This document shows positions 43,120 through 52,436 of a stretch of DNA of 64,000 nt, in pieces (position 1 is the first letter of the stretch; each line of letters begins with the position of its first letter). Source of the stretch: DAIOXA01 sp050949165 (lineage in GTDB: Bacteria > Bacillota > Proteinivoracia > UBA4975); contig JBMNFF010000003.1 of the NCBI GenBank assembly GCA_050949165.1, positions 124,001-188,000 on the forward strand, in the 5' to 3' direction. The notes under the pieces are model-generated. The model was not told the origin of the DNA and did no database searches. It saw nothing but the letters and a program-made list of their open reading frames with translations. The position numbers and the translations under genes are program-made.

Positions 43120-44382
43120 CTACTCTTCCTCTTCCTGCTCCAGGACGATTTCGCCGTCCTCCCGCTTGTGGTGTTTGGGCACGCAGAGCACATCGCAGGG
43201 GAAGATCTTCATGGGATTCTCAATATGGGGGTTGGCTTCGATGAGCTCATGGACGCTTACCTTAAAGCGCTGGGCGATTGTAAACATGGTATCCCCGGCC
43301 TGCACGGTGTACCGGCCCTGGAAGCCCTTGGGGCAATGCTTTGGCTCCCGACACTCTTCGAGGCAGGGCACGCAGAGCACGTCGCAGGGGAAGATCTCGG
43401 CCGGATTGGTGATCTGCGGATTGGCGGCGATCAGGGCGTTGAGGCTGACTCCGAAGCGCTGGGCGATTAAGAACATGGAGTCGCCAGGCTGGACGGTGTA
43501 CCGGCATCTGAAGCCCGGAGGACAGCTGGCGGGCGCCCGGCATTCCGGTTCGCAGGGCACGCAGAGCACGTCACAGGGGAAGATTTCGTTGGGATTGGTG
43601 ATCTGCGGGTTGGCGGCGATCAGGGCGTTGACGTTGACCCCAAACCGCTGGGCGATTGTAAACATGGTGTCCCCAGGCTGGACGGTGTACCGGCACCTGA
43701 AGCCCGGAGGGCAGCTGGCAGGCATACGGCACTCGGGCTCGCAGGGAACGCAGAGCACGTCGCAGGGGAAGATCTCCGCCGGATTGGTGATCTGCGGATT
43801 GGCGGCAATCAGGGCGTTGAGGCTGACCCCAAACCGCTGGGCGATTAAGAACATGGTGTCGCCGGGCTGGACGGTGTACCGGCACTGGAAGCCAGGCGGA
43901 CAGCTGGCAGGGATCCTGCAGGCCTGGGCGCCGGGCACGCAGAGCACGTCGCCGGGGAAGATTTCGTTGGGATTAGTTATATGGGGGTTGGCGGCAATCA
44001 GGGCGTTGAGGCTGACCCCAAACCGCCGGGCGATGAAGAACATGGTATCGCCGGGAACTACGGTGTACCGGCCCTGGAAACCGGGCGGACAACTGGCGGG
44101 AACCCTGCCGGTGGGCGGCATTCCCATCCCCGGCACGCAGAGCACATCGCCGGGGAAGATCTCGTTGGGATTGGAAATATGGGGATTGGCGGCGATCAGG
44201 GCGTTGAGACTGACCCCAAACCGCTGGGCGATGAAAAACATGGTGTCGCCGGGAACTACGGTGTACCGGCCCTGGAAACCGGGCGGGCAGCTGGCGGGAA
44301 CTCTGCCGCCCCGGAACCCCATGGGAGAAGGCTCATCACACCAGCTACAGCAACCGCTCTGAATCCTTTCATCCATAAACAT
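43120..44382 (-). CDS. Six-LysM cysteine-rich protein, spore-coat or cell-wall type
   Basis: About 420 residues, nearly all made of six tandem LysM units of about 57-63 residues, each like RYTVxPGDTMFxIAQRFGV, then LNALIAANPxIxNP and EIFPxDVLCVP, joined by an xPASCPPGF linker. LysM binds peptidoglycan or chitin-like glycans. No signal peptide; an N-terminal CCSWC and 3-5 Cys per repeat would allow disulfide cross-links, as in spore morphogenetic proteins of the SafA type. Ends with an acidic tail (GEIVLEQEEEE). ATG 44382 has GGGAGGT upstream. The repeat DNA is so alike that recombination could change copy number. Confidence 0.85.
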   Translation of the reverse strand: MFMDERIQSGCCSWCDEPSPMGFRGGRVPASCPPGFQGRYTVVPGDTMFFIAQRFGVSLNALIAANPHISNPNEIFPGDVLCVPGMGMPPTGRVPASCPPGFQGRYTVVPGDTMFFIARRFGVSLNALIAANPHITNPNEIFPGDVLCVPGAQACRIPASCPPGFQCRYTVQPGDTMFLIAQRFGVSLNALIAANPQITNPAEIFPCDVLCVPCEPECRMPASCPPGFRCRYTVQPGDTMFTIAQRFGVNVNALIAANPQITNPNEIFPCDVLCVPCEPECRAPASCPPGFRCRYTVQPGDSMFLIAQRFGVSLNALIAANPQITNPAEIFPCDVLCVPCLEECREPKHCPKGFQGRYTVQAGDTMFTIAQRFKVSVHELIEANPHIENPMKIFPCDVLCVPKHHKREDGEIVLEQEEEE

Positions 44383-44456
44383 AGTACCTCCCTTCCTTAT
44401 TGTCGTACCATCATATGAGCGGGAGGGCAAAAGAGTAATAGGCAAATGTAGCGAAA

Positions 44457-44475
44457 CAAAAAGGCCTTGCGGCCT
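44457..44475 (-). terminator. Terminator of the purine operon
   Basis: AGGCC/GGCCT stem with GCAA loop on the minus strand (44475-44462) followed by TTTTGTTTCG, 36 nt past purD. Confidence 0.7.
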
Positions 44476-44510
44476 GAAAGTGTGAAACGAAAAGTCCCGT
44501 CCCCGGCGTT

Positions 44511-45728
44511 TCAGATGTCGCGGCGGTAATGCATGCCGGGAAAGGAGATGGACTGGGCGGCGGCGTAGATTTTCTGCCGGACCAGCTCCGGGCTGCTGGC
44601 GGCGGCGGCCAGGGTGAGGACGCGGCCGCCGGCGCTGACGACCTGGCCGTCCACCAACCTGGTGCCGGCGTGGTAGACCTTTACTTGCTCCTGGGCCCGG
44701 GCGAGCCCCTGGATGACGTAGCCGCTCTGGTAGGGCCCGGGGTACCCCCCCGAGACCAGAACCAGGCTGAGGGCATAGCCCGGAGACCAGGTCAGGCCCC
44801 GGGGCATTCCCCCCCGGGCGATGGCTGCCAGGACTTCCAGGATATCGTCCTCCCAGAGTTGCAGAATGGCCTGGGTTTCGGGATCGCCGAAGCGGGCGTT
44901 GAATTCCAGCACCTTGGGCCCCGCCTGGGTGAGAATCAGGCCGGCATAGAGGACCCCTTTAAAGGGATGGCCCGCCCGAACCATGGCCGCCAGGGCCGGG
45001 GCGATTATGGTGGAGCAGATTTCCCCATACAGCTTCTGGTCGATGAGGGCGAAGCCCGCCACGGCGCCCATGCCTCCGGTGTTGGGGCCGGTGTCCCCGT
45101 CCCCCACCCGCTTGTGGTCCCGGCTGGGAACCAGGGGCAGGTACTGGGCCCCCTGGGCCAGGACCATAAAGGAAAGCTCCTGCCCCTCCAGATATTCCTC
45201 GATTACCGCCGGCCCTGTCAGGGCCAGGGCCGCCTGCCGGGCCTGGTCCCGGGTCATGGCCACGGTGACCCCCTTGCCGGCAGCCAAGCCATCGGCCTTG
45301 ATTACCACCGGAATCTCCCACTTCTCCAGTTCGGCCAGGGCCTGGCTGGGGCCATCCACCTTGGCGTAGCGGGCGGTAGGAATGTTGTTGGCTACCATCA
45401 GCTCTTTGGCAAAGGCCTTGCTTCCCTCCAGGCGGGCTGCAGCCTTGCTGGGCCCGAAGCAGGGGACTCCCACCTCCTCCAGGCAGTCGCTGACCCCGGC
45501 CATCAGGGGCCCTTCTGGGCCGATGACGGCCAGGTCGATGCCTTGCCGCTGGGCCCAGGTGGCCAGGCGGGGGCCGTCACAGGGGTCGAGGTCGGTGACT
45601 TTGCTGACCCGTCCTTCCAGGGCGGCATTGCCGGGCAGCCAGAACAGCTCTTCAAGCTTCTTGCTTTCCAGGATCCTCTCGGCCAGGGCATGCTCCCGGG
45701 CGCCGTTGCCAATCAAGAGTACGCGCAT
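44511..45728 (-). CDS. purD: Phosphoribosylamine-glycine ligase (PurD)
   Basis: 405 residues. ATP-grasp enzyme joining glycine to phosphoribosylamine. MRVLLIGNGAREHALAERI (N-terminal), KADGLAAGKGVTVA (ATP loop), PSRDHKRVGDGDTGPNTGGMGA and the metal-site VLEFNARFGDPETQ are all intact. Last gene of the operon, 13 nt after purH, with GGAGGCGAAGG upstream. Confidence 0.96.
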   Translation of the reverse strand: MRVLLIGNGAREHALAERILESKKLEELFWLPGNAALEGRVSKVTDLDPCDGPRLATWAQRQGIDLAVIGPEGPLMAGVSDCLEEVGVPCFGPSKAAARLEGSKAFAKELMVANNIPTARYAKVDGPSQALAELEKWEIPVVIKADGLAAGKGVTVAMTRDQARQAALALTGPAVIEEYLEGQELSFMVLAQGAQYLPLVPSRDHKRVGDGDTGPNTGGMGAVAGFALIDQKLYGEICSTIIAPALAAMVRAGHPFKGVLYAGLILTQAGPKVLEFNARFGDPETQAILQLWEDDILEVLAAIARGGMPRGLTWSPGYALSLVLVSGGYPGPYQSGYVIQGLARAQEQVKVYHAGTRLVDGQVVSAGGRVLTLAAAASSPELVRQKIYAAAQSISFPGMHYRRDI

Positions 45729-45741
45729 TTTCCTTCGCCTC

Positions 45742-47256
45742 CTAATGCCGGAAGTGGCGAGTTCCGGTAAAGATCATGGCTATCCCGTGCTCATCGGCGG
45801 CGGCAATGGCGGCGTCGTCCCCCTTGGACCCACCGGGCTGCAGGATGACGGCGATGCCGGCCCGGGCCGCTTCCTCCACTACGTCGGGGAAGGGAATGAA
45901 TCCATCGGAGGCCAGGACGGCCCCCCGGGCCCTTTCTCCTGCCGCCCCCAGGGCGATGCGGGCAGCATCGATGCGGCTGGTGCAGCCGCTGCCAATGCCC
46001 AGGGTCATCCCCCCGGAGGCCACCACGATGGCGTTGGACTTGGCGTGCTTGGCGGTGAGCCAAGCCAGTAGAGCGTCCTCCATCCACTCCCCCTGGGGTG
46101 CAGCCACGGCGCCGGCCTGTTGCCACTCCTGGTCTGGGCAGGAATCCGCTTCCTGGACCAAGAGCCCCCCGGCGATGGACCGCACTTGCAGGCCCTGCTG
46201 GGGCCTGTTGGGGCAAGCCAGGAGGCGCAGGTTTTTCTTCCTGGCCAGCACCGCCCGGGCCTGGGGAGAGAAACCCGGGGCGATGATTACCTCCAGAAAG
46301 AGCTCGGCCAGGGCTGCCGCTGCCGCTTCATCCACCGGCCGGTTTAAGGCGATGATGCCGCCGAAGATGGAGACGGGATCAGCTTCCCGGGCCCGGAGGA
46401 AGGCCTCCCGGGCCGTCCGCCCCAGGCCTACCCCGCAAGGCACGGCGTGCTTCACCGCCACCGCCGCCGGCGCCTCAAATTCCGAGACCAGGGCCAGGGC
46501 CGCCTCGGCATCATTGTAATTATTATAGGAGAGTTCCTTTCCCTGCAGGGGCTGGGCCCAGGCCAGGGCGCCCTCCTGGCCGGCGAATCTGTACAGGGCG
46601 GCCCGCTGCTGGGGATTTTCCCCATAGCGGAGGCTGGCGGCCTTGCCGGCAGTGAGGACGAGTTCCCGGGGCAATTCGTCCCCGCCCAGCCAGGCGGCAA
46701 TGGCTCCATCGTACTGGGCGGTGTGGGCAAAGGCAGTCAGGGCCAATTGCCTCCTCCTGGCCATGCTAATATCGCCTTGCCCCAGCTCCTGCAAGACCAG
46801 GGGATAGTCCTGGGGGCGACAGATGGGTAGTACCCAGGGAAAGTTCTTGGCGGCGGCCCGGAGCATGGTGGGGCCGCCGATATCAATATTTTCCAGGGCC
46901 AGAGCCAGGGAGCAGTTGGGGTCCGCCACCGCCTGGGCAAAGGGGTAGAGGTTTACCACCACCATGTCCAGAGGCTGGATGCCCTGCGCCGCCAGTTCCG
47001 CCATGTCCCCGCCTTCATCCCGGCGGGCCAGGATGCCGCCGTGGATCCTGGGGTGCAGGGTCTTGACCCGGCCCTCCATCAGCTCGGGGCTGCCGGTGAC
47101 ATCCTGGACCATTGTCACCGCCAGTCCCGCATCCTTGAGAATCCTGGCCGTGCCCCCGGTGGATATCAGCTCAACTCCCAGTTCCGCCAGTCCCCGGGCA
47201 AACTCCACTACACCGCTCTTATCGTAGACGCTGATGATGGCCCGCTTAACCTGCAT
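45742..47256 (-). CDS. purH: Bifunctional AICAR transformylase / IMP cyclohydrolase (PurH)
   Basis: About 504 residues. The N-terminal IMP cyclohydrolase shows RAIISVYDKSGVVEFARGL, LISTGGTARIL, VTGSPELMEGRVKTLHPRIHGGIL. The transformylase has LRYGENPQQRAALYR, VKHAVPCGVGLG and SNAIVV plus GSGCTSRIDAARIAL. Carries out the last two steps to IMP. ATG 47256 with GGAGGG upstream; an in-frame start at 47289 lies inside purN. Confidence 0.96.
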   Translation of the reverse strand: MQVKRAIISVYDKSGVVEFARGLAELGVELISTGGTARILKDAGLAVTMVQDVTGSPELMEGRVKTLHPRIHGGILARRDEGGDMAELAAQGIQPLDMVVVNLYPFAQAVADPNCSLALALENIDIGGPTMLRAAAKNFPWVLPICRPQDYPLVLQELGQGDISMARRRQLALTAFAHTAQYDGAIAAWLGGDELPRELVLTAGKAASLRYGENPQQRAALYRFAGQEGALAWAQPLQGKELSYNNYNDAEAALALVSEFEAPAAVAVKHAVPCGVGLGRTAREAFLRAREADPVSIFGGIIALNRPVDEAAAAALAELFLEVIIAPGFSPQARAVLARKKNLRLLACPNRPQQGLQVRSIAGGLLVQEADSCPDQEWQQAGAVAAPQGEWMEDALLAWLTAKHAKSNAIVVASGGMTLGIGSGCTSRIDAARIALGAAGERARGAVLASDGFIPFPDVVEEAARAGIAVILQPGGSKGDDAAIAAADEHGIAMIFTGTRHFRH

Positions 47257-47842
47257 GATGACTTCCCTCCAATTTTCCATGATCGGCAAAGGCCGTCACG
47301 ACCTCCACCAGGGCCTTGTGCTCCTGAACTTTGATCCGGTTGTGCAAGGTTTCCGCCGTGTCGCCGGGCAGCACCGGCACCGCCCTCTGGAGGAGGATGG
47401 GCCCGGTATCCATCCCGGCATCCACCAGGTGCACAGTGCAGCCGCTGAGCTTCACCCCCCGGGCAATGGCCTGACCAGGGGCATCTTTGCCGGGAAAGGC
47501 CGGGAGCAGCGAGGGATGCACATTGATTATCGGCGAAAAGCCAGTGATGAATTCCTGGGGCAGAAGGCGCATATAGCCCGCCAGTACCAGCAGATTGGGT
47601 TGGGCGCCCCTCACTATTTCCGCCAGACGCCGATGATAATCTTCTCTTCCCTCGCCCCCGCGGGGAGGAAGGGCCTGGGCGGGGATGCCATGGGCCCTGG
47701 CCCGCTCCAGGGCCCGGGCCTGCACCCGATCCGAGGCCACCAGGACAATCCGGGCAATCCCCGGCTGGTGAACTTTATCGATCAGGGCTTGAAGGTTGCT
47801 GCCTTCCCCCGAAGCCAGCACTGCCACGCGGCACTCAGCCAT
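47246..47842 (-). CDS. purN: Phosphoribosylglycinamide formyltransferase (PurN)
   Basis: About 198 residues. RVAVLASGEGSNLQALID, catalytic INVHPSLLPAFPGKDAPGQAI (Asn, His) and GCTVHLVDAGMDTGPILLQ (Asp) are all present; folate-dependent GAR transformylase. Start ATG 47842 overlaps the purM end. Overlaps purH by 11 nt. Confidence 0.95.
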   Translation of the reverse strand: MAECRVAVLASGEGSNLQALIDKVHQPGIARIVLVASDRVQARALERARAHGIPAQALPPRGGEGREDYHRRLAEIVRGAQPNLLVLAGYMRLLPQEFITGFSPIINVHPSLLPAFPGKDAPGQAIARGVKLSGCTVHLVDAGMDTGPILLQRAVPVLPGDTAETLHNRIKVQEHKALVEVVTAFADHGKLEGSHHAG

Positions 47843-48854
47843 CAATCTTCACCTTCCCCGTCCCCGGGACCAGCCTCCCGATTTGCCAGGCCGGAATTCC
47901 CGCCCGCTCACAGAGCCGCAGGGCTTCCTGGGCCAGGTCCGGCGCCATTGCCACGGTAAAGCCTATGCCCATGTTAAAGGTGGCCAGGAGTTCATCCCGA
48001 CTCACCCCCGCCAGGGCCATGACGGCGTAAATGGGGGGCTGGGGCCACCTCCCGGTATCCAGGACCATATCCAGGTGGCGGGGCAGGGTGCGGGCGGCAT
48101 TGCCCGGTAACCCTCCCCCGGTGATATGGGCCATGGCCCCCGCCCCCAGGCCCGCCAAGCCCTGGGCCAGGGGCAGGTAGAGCCGGGTGGGCTTGAGCAG
48201 CTCCTCCTCCAGGAGACCGCCCATACCTGGGTAAGTGGCCTCGGCATCCAGCAGTCCCCGCTCCAGGAGCAGCCGCACCAGGGAAAAACCGTTGCTGTGC
48301 AGGCCAGAGCTGGCCAAGCCCAGGACAATATCTCCGGGGCGGCAGCGGCTGCCATCCACCAGCTTCTCCTTCTCCACCACGCCCAGGGCAAAGCCCGCCA
48401 CATCAAAATCCCCCGGAGGATAAAAGCCCGGCATCTCAGCGGTCTCGCCCCCCAGGAGGGCGCAACCCGCCTGGCGACAGTAGGCGGCAAATCCCGAAAC
48501 CACAGCCTTGGCGGCTCCCTCCTCCAGCTTGCCCACCGCCAGGTAATCCAGCATGAACAGGGGCTGGGCGCCGCAGGTGGCCAGGTCGTTGAGGCACATG
48601 GCGGCGGCGTCCATGCCGGCCACCTCGGGGCAACCTGCCTGGATTAGCAGGCGCAGCTTGGTGCCCACTCCGTCAGTGCAGGCCACCAGCACCGGATGCG
48701 CATAGCCCTGGGGCAGGCTGAAAAATCCGGCAAAGCCGCCCACCCCGCTCAAGACATGGCGGGTGCTGGTGGCGGCGGCCAAATTTTTGTAGGATTCCAC
48801 CAGGAGTTCCGCCGCGGCCACATCGACGCCGCTCTCTTTATAGGTCAGCTTCAT
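47835..48854 (-). CDS. purM: AIR synthetase (PurM)
   Basis: About 339 residues. TYKESGVDVAAAELLVESYK, VACTDGVGTKLRLLIQAG, AMCLNDLATCGAQPLFMLDYLA, GGETAEMPGFY and AHITGGGLPGN mark PurM. ATP-driven ring closure of FGAM to AIR. ATG 48854 has GAGGAGGG upstream and overlaps purF by ATGA; the longer open frame to 49130 is an antisense artefact of high GC. Confidence 0.95.
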   Translation of the reverse strand: MKLTYKESGVDVAAAELLVESYKNLAAATSTRHVLSGVGGFAGFFSLPQGYAHPVLVACTDGVGTKLRLLIQAGCPEVAGMDAAAMCLNDLATCGAQPLFMLDYLAVGKLEEGAAKAVVSGFAAYCRQAGCALLGGETAEMPGFYPPGDFDVAGFALGVVEKEKLVDGSRCRPGDIVLGLASSGLHSNGFSLVRLLLERGLLDAEATYPGMGGLLEEELLKPTRLYLPLAQGLAGLGAGAMAHITGGGLPGNAARTLPRHLDMVLDTGRWPQPPIYAVMALAGVSRDELLATFNMGIGFTVAMAPDLAQEALRLCERAGIPAWQIGRLVPGTGKVKIDG

Positions 48855-50206
48855 CCCTCTTCCCTCCTCACGGGATGGGCGCCAGTGAAGCAGCCCAAAC
48901 ACAGCTCCTCCGCCGGCAAACCCAATGCATCCACCATTCCCTGGGCCGACAAAAATTCTATGCTGTCGGCCCCAACATGTTGGGCAATCTCCGAAACGCC
49001 AATGCGGGCGGCAATGAGCTCGTCCTTGGCTGCCATCCCCAAACCGCAGCCAAAGGCCACCGGGGGCGAGGCTATGCGCAGGTGGACTTCCCGGGCTCCG
49101 GCAGCTCTCAGCAACTTGACCAGCCTGCAACCGGTGGTACCCCGGACCAGGGAATCGTCCACCAGCACCACCCGCTTGCCCGCCACCACTCCCCGGATGG
49201 GGTTGAGCTTGAGGGCCACCCCCTGCTCCCGCCGGCGCTGGCCGGGCCGGATAAAGGTCCGACCCAGGTAACGGTTGCGGATGAGTCCCGTCTCATAGGG
49301 CAGGCCGACTCCCTCGGCATAGCCGGCGGCGGCGGACAGGCTGGAGTCGGGCACTCCCACCACGATGTCGGCGTCCACCGGGGCTTCCTGGGCCAGGGCC
49401 CGGCCCAGCTTTCGGCGCACCATGTGCACATTGCGGCCCAGGAAGACGCTGTCGGGGCGGGCAAAGTAGATGTATTCAAAACTGCAGAAAGCGCGTTGCC
49501 GGGGAGGCAGCAAGGGGCAAGATGCCAGGCCTTCCTCACTGATGGACACCATCTCCCCCGGTTCCACTTCCCGGAGAAACTCAGCCCCCACGGTATCCAG
49601 GGCACAGGTTTCCGAAGCCACCACCCAGCCCTCACCCAGCCTGCCCAGGACCAAGGGGCGAATGCCGTGGGGATCCCGCACCGCCAAGAGACGGTGGGGG
49701 GTGAGAATCACCATGGCATAGGCCCCCCGCACCTGGCCCAGGGCAGAGAGCAGAGCGCTGTCCGGGTCGGTGGTGGTGGCCCGGGCCAGCAGGTGAGCCA
49801 CCACCTCGCTGTCGCTGTCGGTCTGGAAAATGGAACCCTGCTGTTCCAAATGGCCCCGAATCTCCTGGGCGTTGACCAGGTTGCCGTTATGGGCCAGGGC
49901 TACAGGGCCAAGGCGGCCGCTGAAGACCAGGGGTTGGACGGCGCCCCCCTTCCCCCTTGCCGAATAGCGCACGTGGCCGATGGCCGCCTTGGCAGTTACT
50001 GCCAGTGTGGGCAGGCTGCGAAATACGTCCTCCACCAAGCCGCTGCCCCGCAGGTGGTGGAGTTCCCCATTGCTCCAGCAGATGCCGGCGCTTTCCTGGC
50101 CCCGGTGCTGCAGGGCAATGAGGCCTATGATGGCGGTGTCCAGGGTTTCGGTCCCCGGCGCCCAGACGCCGAAGACCCCGCATTCTTCGTAGATCAACCT
50201 ATTCAC
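48851..50206 (-). CDS. purF: Amidophosphoribosyltransferase (PurF)
   Basis: 451 residues. MNRLIYEE propeptide followed by CGVFGVWAPG: Cys9 should be the mature N-terminal nucleophile of the glutaminase. Also LQHRGQESAGIC, GHVRYSARG, and the PRPP loop VVLVDDSLVRGTT. First committed purine step and the usual feedback point. Start is GTG 50206, inside the last codons of purL. FeS-type cysteines in the C-terminal part (LCLGCFTG and others) resemble the B. subtilis enzyme. Confidence 0.95.
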   Translation of the reverse strand: MNRLIYEECGVFGVWAPGTETLDTAIIGLIALQHRGQESAGICWSNGELHHLRGSGLVEDVFRSLPTLAVTAKAAIGHVRYSARGKGGAVQPLVFSGRLGPVALAHNGNLVNAQEIRGHLEQQGSIFQTDSDSEVVAHLLARATTTDPDSALLSALGQVRGAYAMVILTPHRLLAVRDPHGIRPLVLGRLGEGWVVASETCALDTVGAEFLREVEPGEMVSISEEGLASCPLLPPRQRAFCSFEYIYFARPDSVFLGRNVHMVRRKLGRALAQEAPVDADIVVGVPDSSLSAAAGYAEGVGLPYETGLIRNRYLGRTFIRPGQRRREQGVALKLNPIRGVVAGKRVVLVDDSLVRGTTGCRLVKLLRAAGAREVHLRIASPPVAFGCGLGMAAKDELIAARIGVSEIAQHVGADSIEFLSAQGMVDALGLPAEELCLGCFTGAHPVRREEG

Positions 50207-52373
50207 CGCCCAATACCCCCACCAGGGTCTGGCTCCATGCCTGCCTCAGCTGGGAAAGGGAAAGCTCAATCCAGCCCCGCACCAGCAATTTTTCGGTGTC
50301 GGCGGTGCGCCCCAGCTGGGACAGGGGAAGGCCATATTCCCGGGCCATTTCCTTGAGAACCTCGATACTCCCAGGCGAGACAGCTGCCACCACGGCGCCG
50401 GGGGATTCCGAGAAGAGCCAGAAATCGGGGCGCCCTTCCCCGGGGATTGCCACCTCCAGGCCGCAACCGGCGGCCATGGCCATTTCCGCCAGGGTGACGG
50501 CGACGCCGCCTTCGCTGACATCGTGGGCAGCGCTGATCAGTCCTTGCCCAATTGCCTGGGGCAAGAAGCGGCAGAGCTTGGCCTCCAATTCCAAGTCAAC
50601 CTGGGCCACCGGCCCGGGGATACCCCCCGCCAAGGCCAGGTATTCACTGCCTCCCGGCAGGGGCTGGATTTCCCCCAGCAGGACCAAGGACTGGTCCGGG
50701 CCCGGGGCGATGGTGCAGGCCCTCTCCACATCCTCCAGGATTCCCACCATGCCGATGATGGGGGTGGGGTGGATGGCAGTGCCGCCGCTCTCGTTATACA
50801 AGCTGACATTGCCGCTGACCACAGGCGTATCCAGGACCCGGCAGGCCTCCCCCATTCCCTCGATGGCCTGGGCCAGGGCCCAATACTGCTCTGGAATTTC
50901 TGGGCTGGGAAAGTTGAGGCAATTGGTGACGGCAGCCGGCCTCGCCCCGGTGCAGGCCAGGTTGCGGGCGGCTTCGGCCACGGCGCGAATGGCGCCCTGA
51001 CGGGGATCCAGCTGGCAATACCTGCTATTGCAGTCGGTGGTGGCGGCGATTCCCTGTTTGCCACCGGGGAGGCGCAGGACCGCAGCGCTGGCTCCTGGCC
51101 CTTGTAGGACGGTATCGGCGCCGGCCTCCTGGTCGAACTGCCGCCAAATGGGGCGCCGACTGCAGATATTGGCGCTGGCCAGGAGGGTCAGCAGAGTCTG
51201 GTTATAATCGGGCTCAGGCAGTTGCTGCCAGGCTGTTCCCACCGGAGCAGGCGGCACCGGCGCCTGGGGTGGGTTGCGCCGGGGGACCCCGTCGGCCAGG
51301 AGGGCGGCGGGCAGACGCCCCACCTCTTGGCCATTCAAGCGGATGACCAAGTCCTTCCCCTGGGTCACCTGGCCAATATCCGCCGCTTCCAATCCCCACT
51401 TCGCAAAGATTCCCCGGATTTCTGCCACCCCCTGGGGCCGGACCACCACCAGCATCCGCTCCTGGGTTTCCGAGAGGAGCAGTTCGGCCGGGGTCATATT
51501 TTCTTCCCGCACCGGCACCTGGGAGAGCTCCAGCTCCAGACCGCAACCGCCCCGGAAGGCCATTTCGCAGCTGGCGGAAGTGAGGCCGGCGGCGCCCAAG
51601 TCCTGGACACCCACCACCGCAGGGTGCTCCGCCAATTCCAGGCAGGCCTCCAGCAGCAGTTTTTCAAGAGCAGGATCCCCCACTGGCATGGAGGCCCCTT
51701 GCCCCGCTCCCTCGGCCAGCTGGGTGGAGGCGAAGGCGGCGCCGGCGATGCCGTCGCGGCCTGTCTTGGCCCCCACCACCAGGACGCGATTGCCAGGCCC
51801 CGCCGCCGTCCCCTTCTGGAGCCTTTCCAGGGGAACCAGGCCAATGCACATGGCGTTGACCAGGGGGTTCTTGTTATAGCAACTGTCAAAATAGACTTCT
51901 CCGCCCACGGTGGGGATGCCCAGGCCTTTGCCATAGTCGGCAATGCCGCTGACAGCCCCCTTGAGGAGCCATCGGCTGCGCTCCAGGCTCAAGTCCCCGA
52001 AGCGCAGGGAATTGAGGACGGCCACCGGCCTCGCCCCCATGGCAAAGACATCGCGAACAATCCCCCCCACTCCGGTGGCGGCGCCGTGGTAGGGCTCCAC
52101 CGCCGAGGGGTGGTTGTGGCTCTCAATCTTAAAGGCAACTCCCAGCCCTTCGCCGGCGCGGATTACCCCGGCATTCTCCCCGGGGCCCTGAACCACCTGG
52201 GGCCCTTGGGTGGGCAAAGTCTTGAGCAGGTGGCGGGTATGCTTATAACTACAGTGCTCCGACCACATGACGCCGATGAGGGCCAACTCCAGCTCATTGG
52301 GGCGCCGGCCCAACTGGTCTAAAATCGCCTGGTACTCACTGTCAGTAAGTCCGTACTTCTGCCAAGTTTTCAT
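50199..52373 (-). CDS. purL: FGAM synthase large subunit (PurL, small type)
   Basis: About 724 residues, the size of the separate PurL that works with PurS and PurQ. ELALIGVMWSEHCSYKHTRHLL, KIESHNHPSAVEPYHGAATGVGGIVRDVFAMGARP, GDRVL-like nucleotide loop (GNRVLVVGAKTGRDG) and SAHDVSEGGVAVTLAEM are intact. purS and purQ should sit just upstream in Bacillota but are absent here. ATG 52373 with GGGAGG; an in-frame start at 52406 is not supported. Confidence 0.95.
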   Translation of the reverse strand: MKTWQKYGLTDSEYQAILDQLGRRPNELELALIGVMWSEHCSYKHTRHLLKTLPTQGPQVVQGPGENAGVIRAGEGLGVAFKIESHNHPSAVEPYHGAATGVGGIVRDVFAMGARPVAVLNSLRFGDLSLERSRWLLKGAVSGIADYGKGLGIPTVGGEVYFDSCYNKNPLVNAMCIGLVPLERLQKGTAAGPGNRVLVVGAKTGRDGIAGAAFASTQLAEGAGQGASMPVGDPALEKLLLEACLELAEHPAVVGVQDLGAAGLTSASCEMAFRGGCGLELELSQVPVREENMTPAELLLSETQERMLVVVRPQGVAEIRGIFAKWGLEAADIGQVTQGKDLVIRLNGQEVGRLPAALLADGVPRRNPPQAPVPPAPVGTAWQQLPEPDYNQTLLTLLASANICSRRPIWRQFDQEAGADTVLQGPGASAAVLRLPGGKQGIAATTDCNSRYCQLDPRQGAIRAVAEAARNLACTGARPAAVTNCLNFPSPEIPEQYWALAQAIEGMGEACRVLDTPVVSGNVSLYNESGGTAIHPTPIIGMVGILEDVERACTIAPGPDQSLVLLGEIQPLPGGSEYLALAGGIPGPVAQVDLELEAKLCRFLPQAIGQGLISAAHDVSEGGVAVTLAEMAMAAGCGLEVAIPGEGRPDFWLFSESPGAVVAAVSPGSIEVLKEMAREYGLPLSQLGRTADTEKLLVRGWIELSLSQLRQAWSQTLVGVLGGE

Positions 52374-52436
52374 TCTTTGGCCTCCCATTTTTGAGGATGT
52401 TGGCAAATGCCGTAGTCGCTGCCACCAAGCAGGGCT

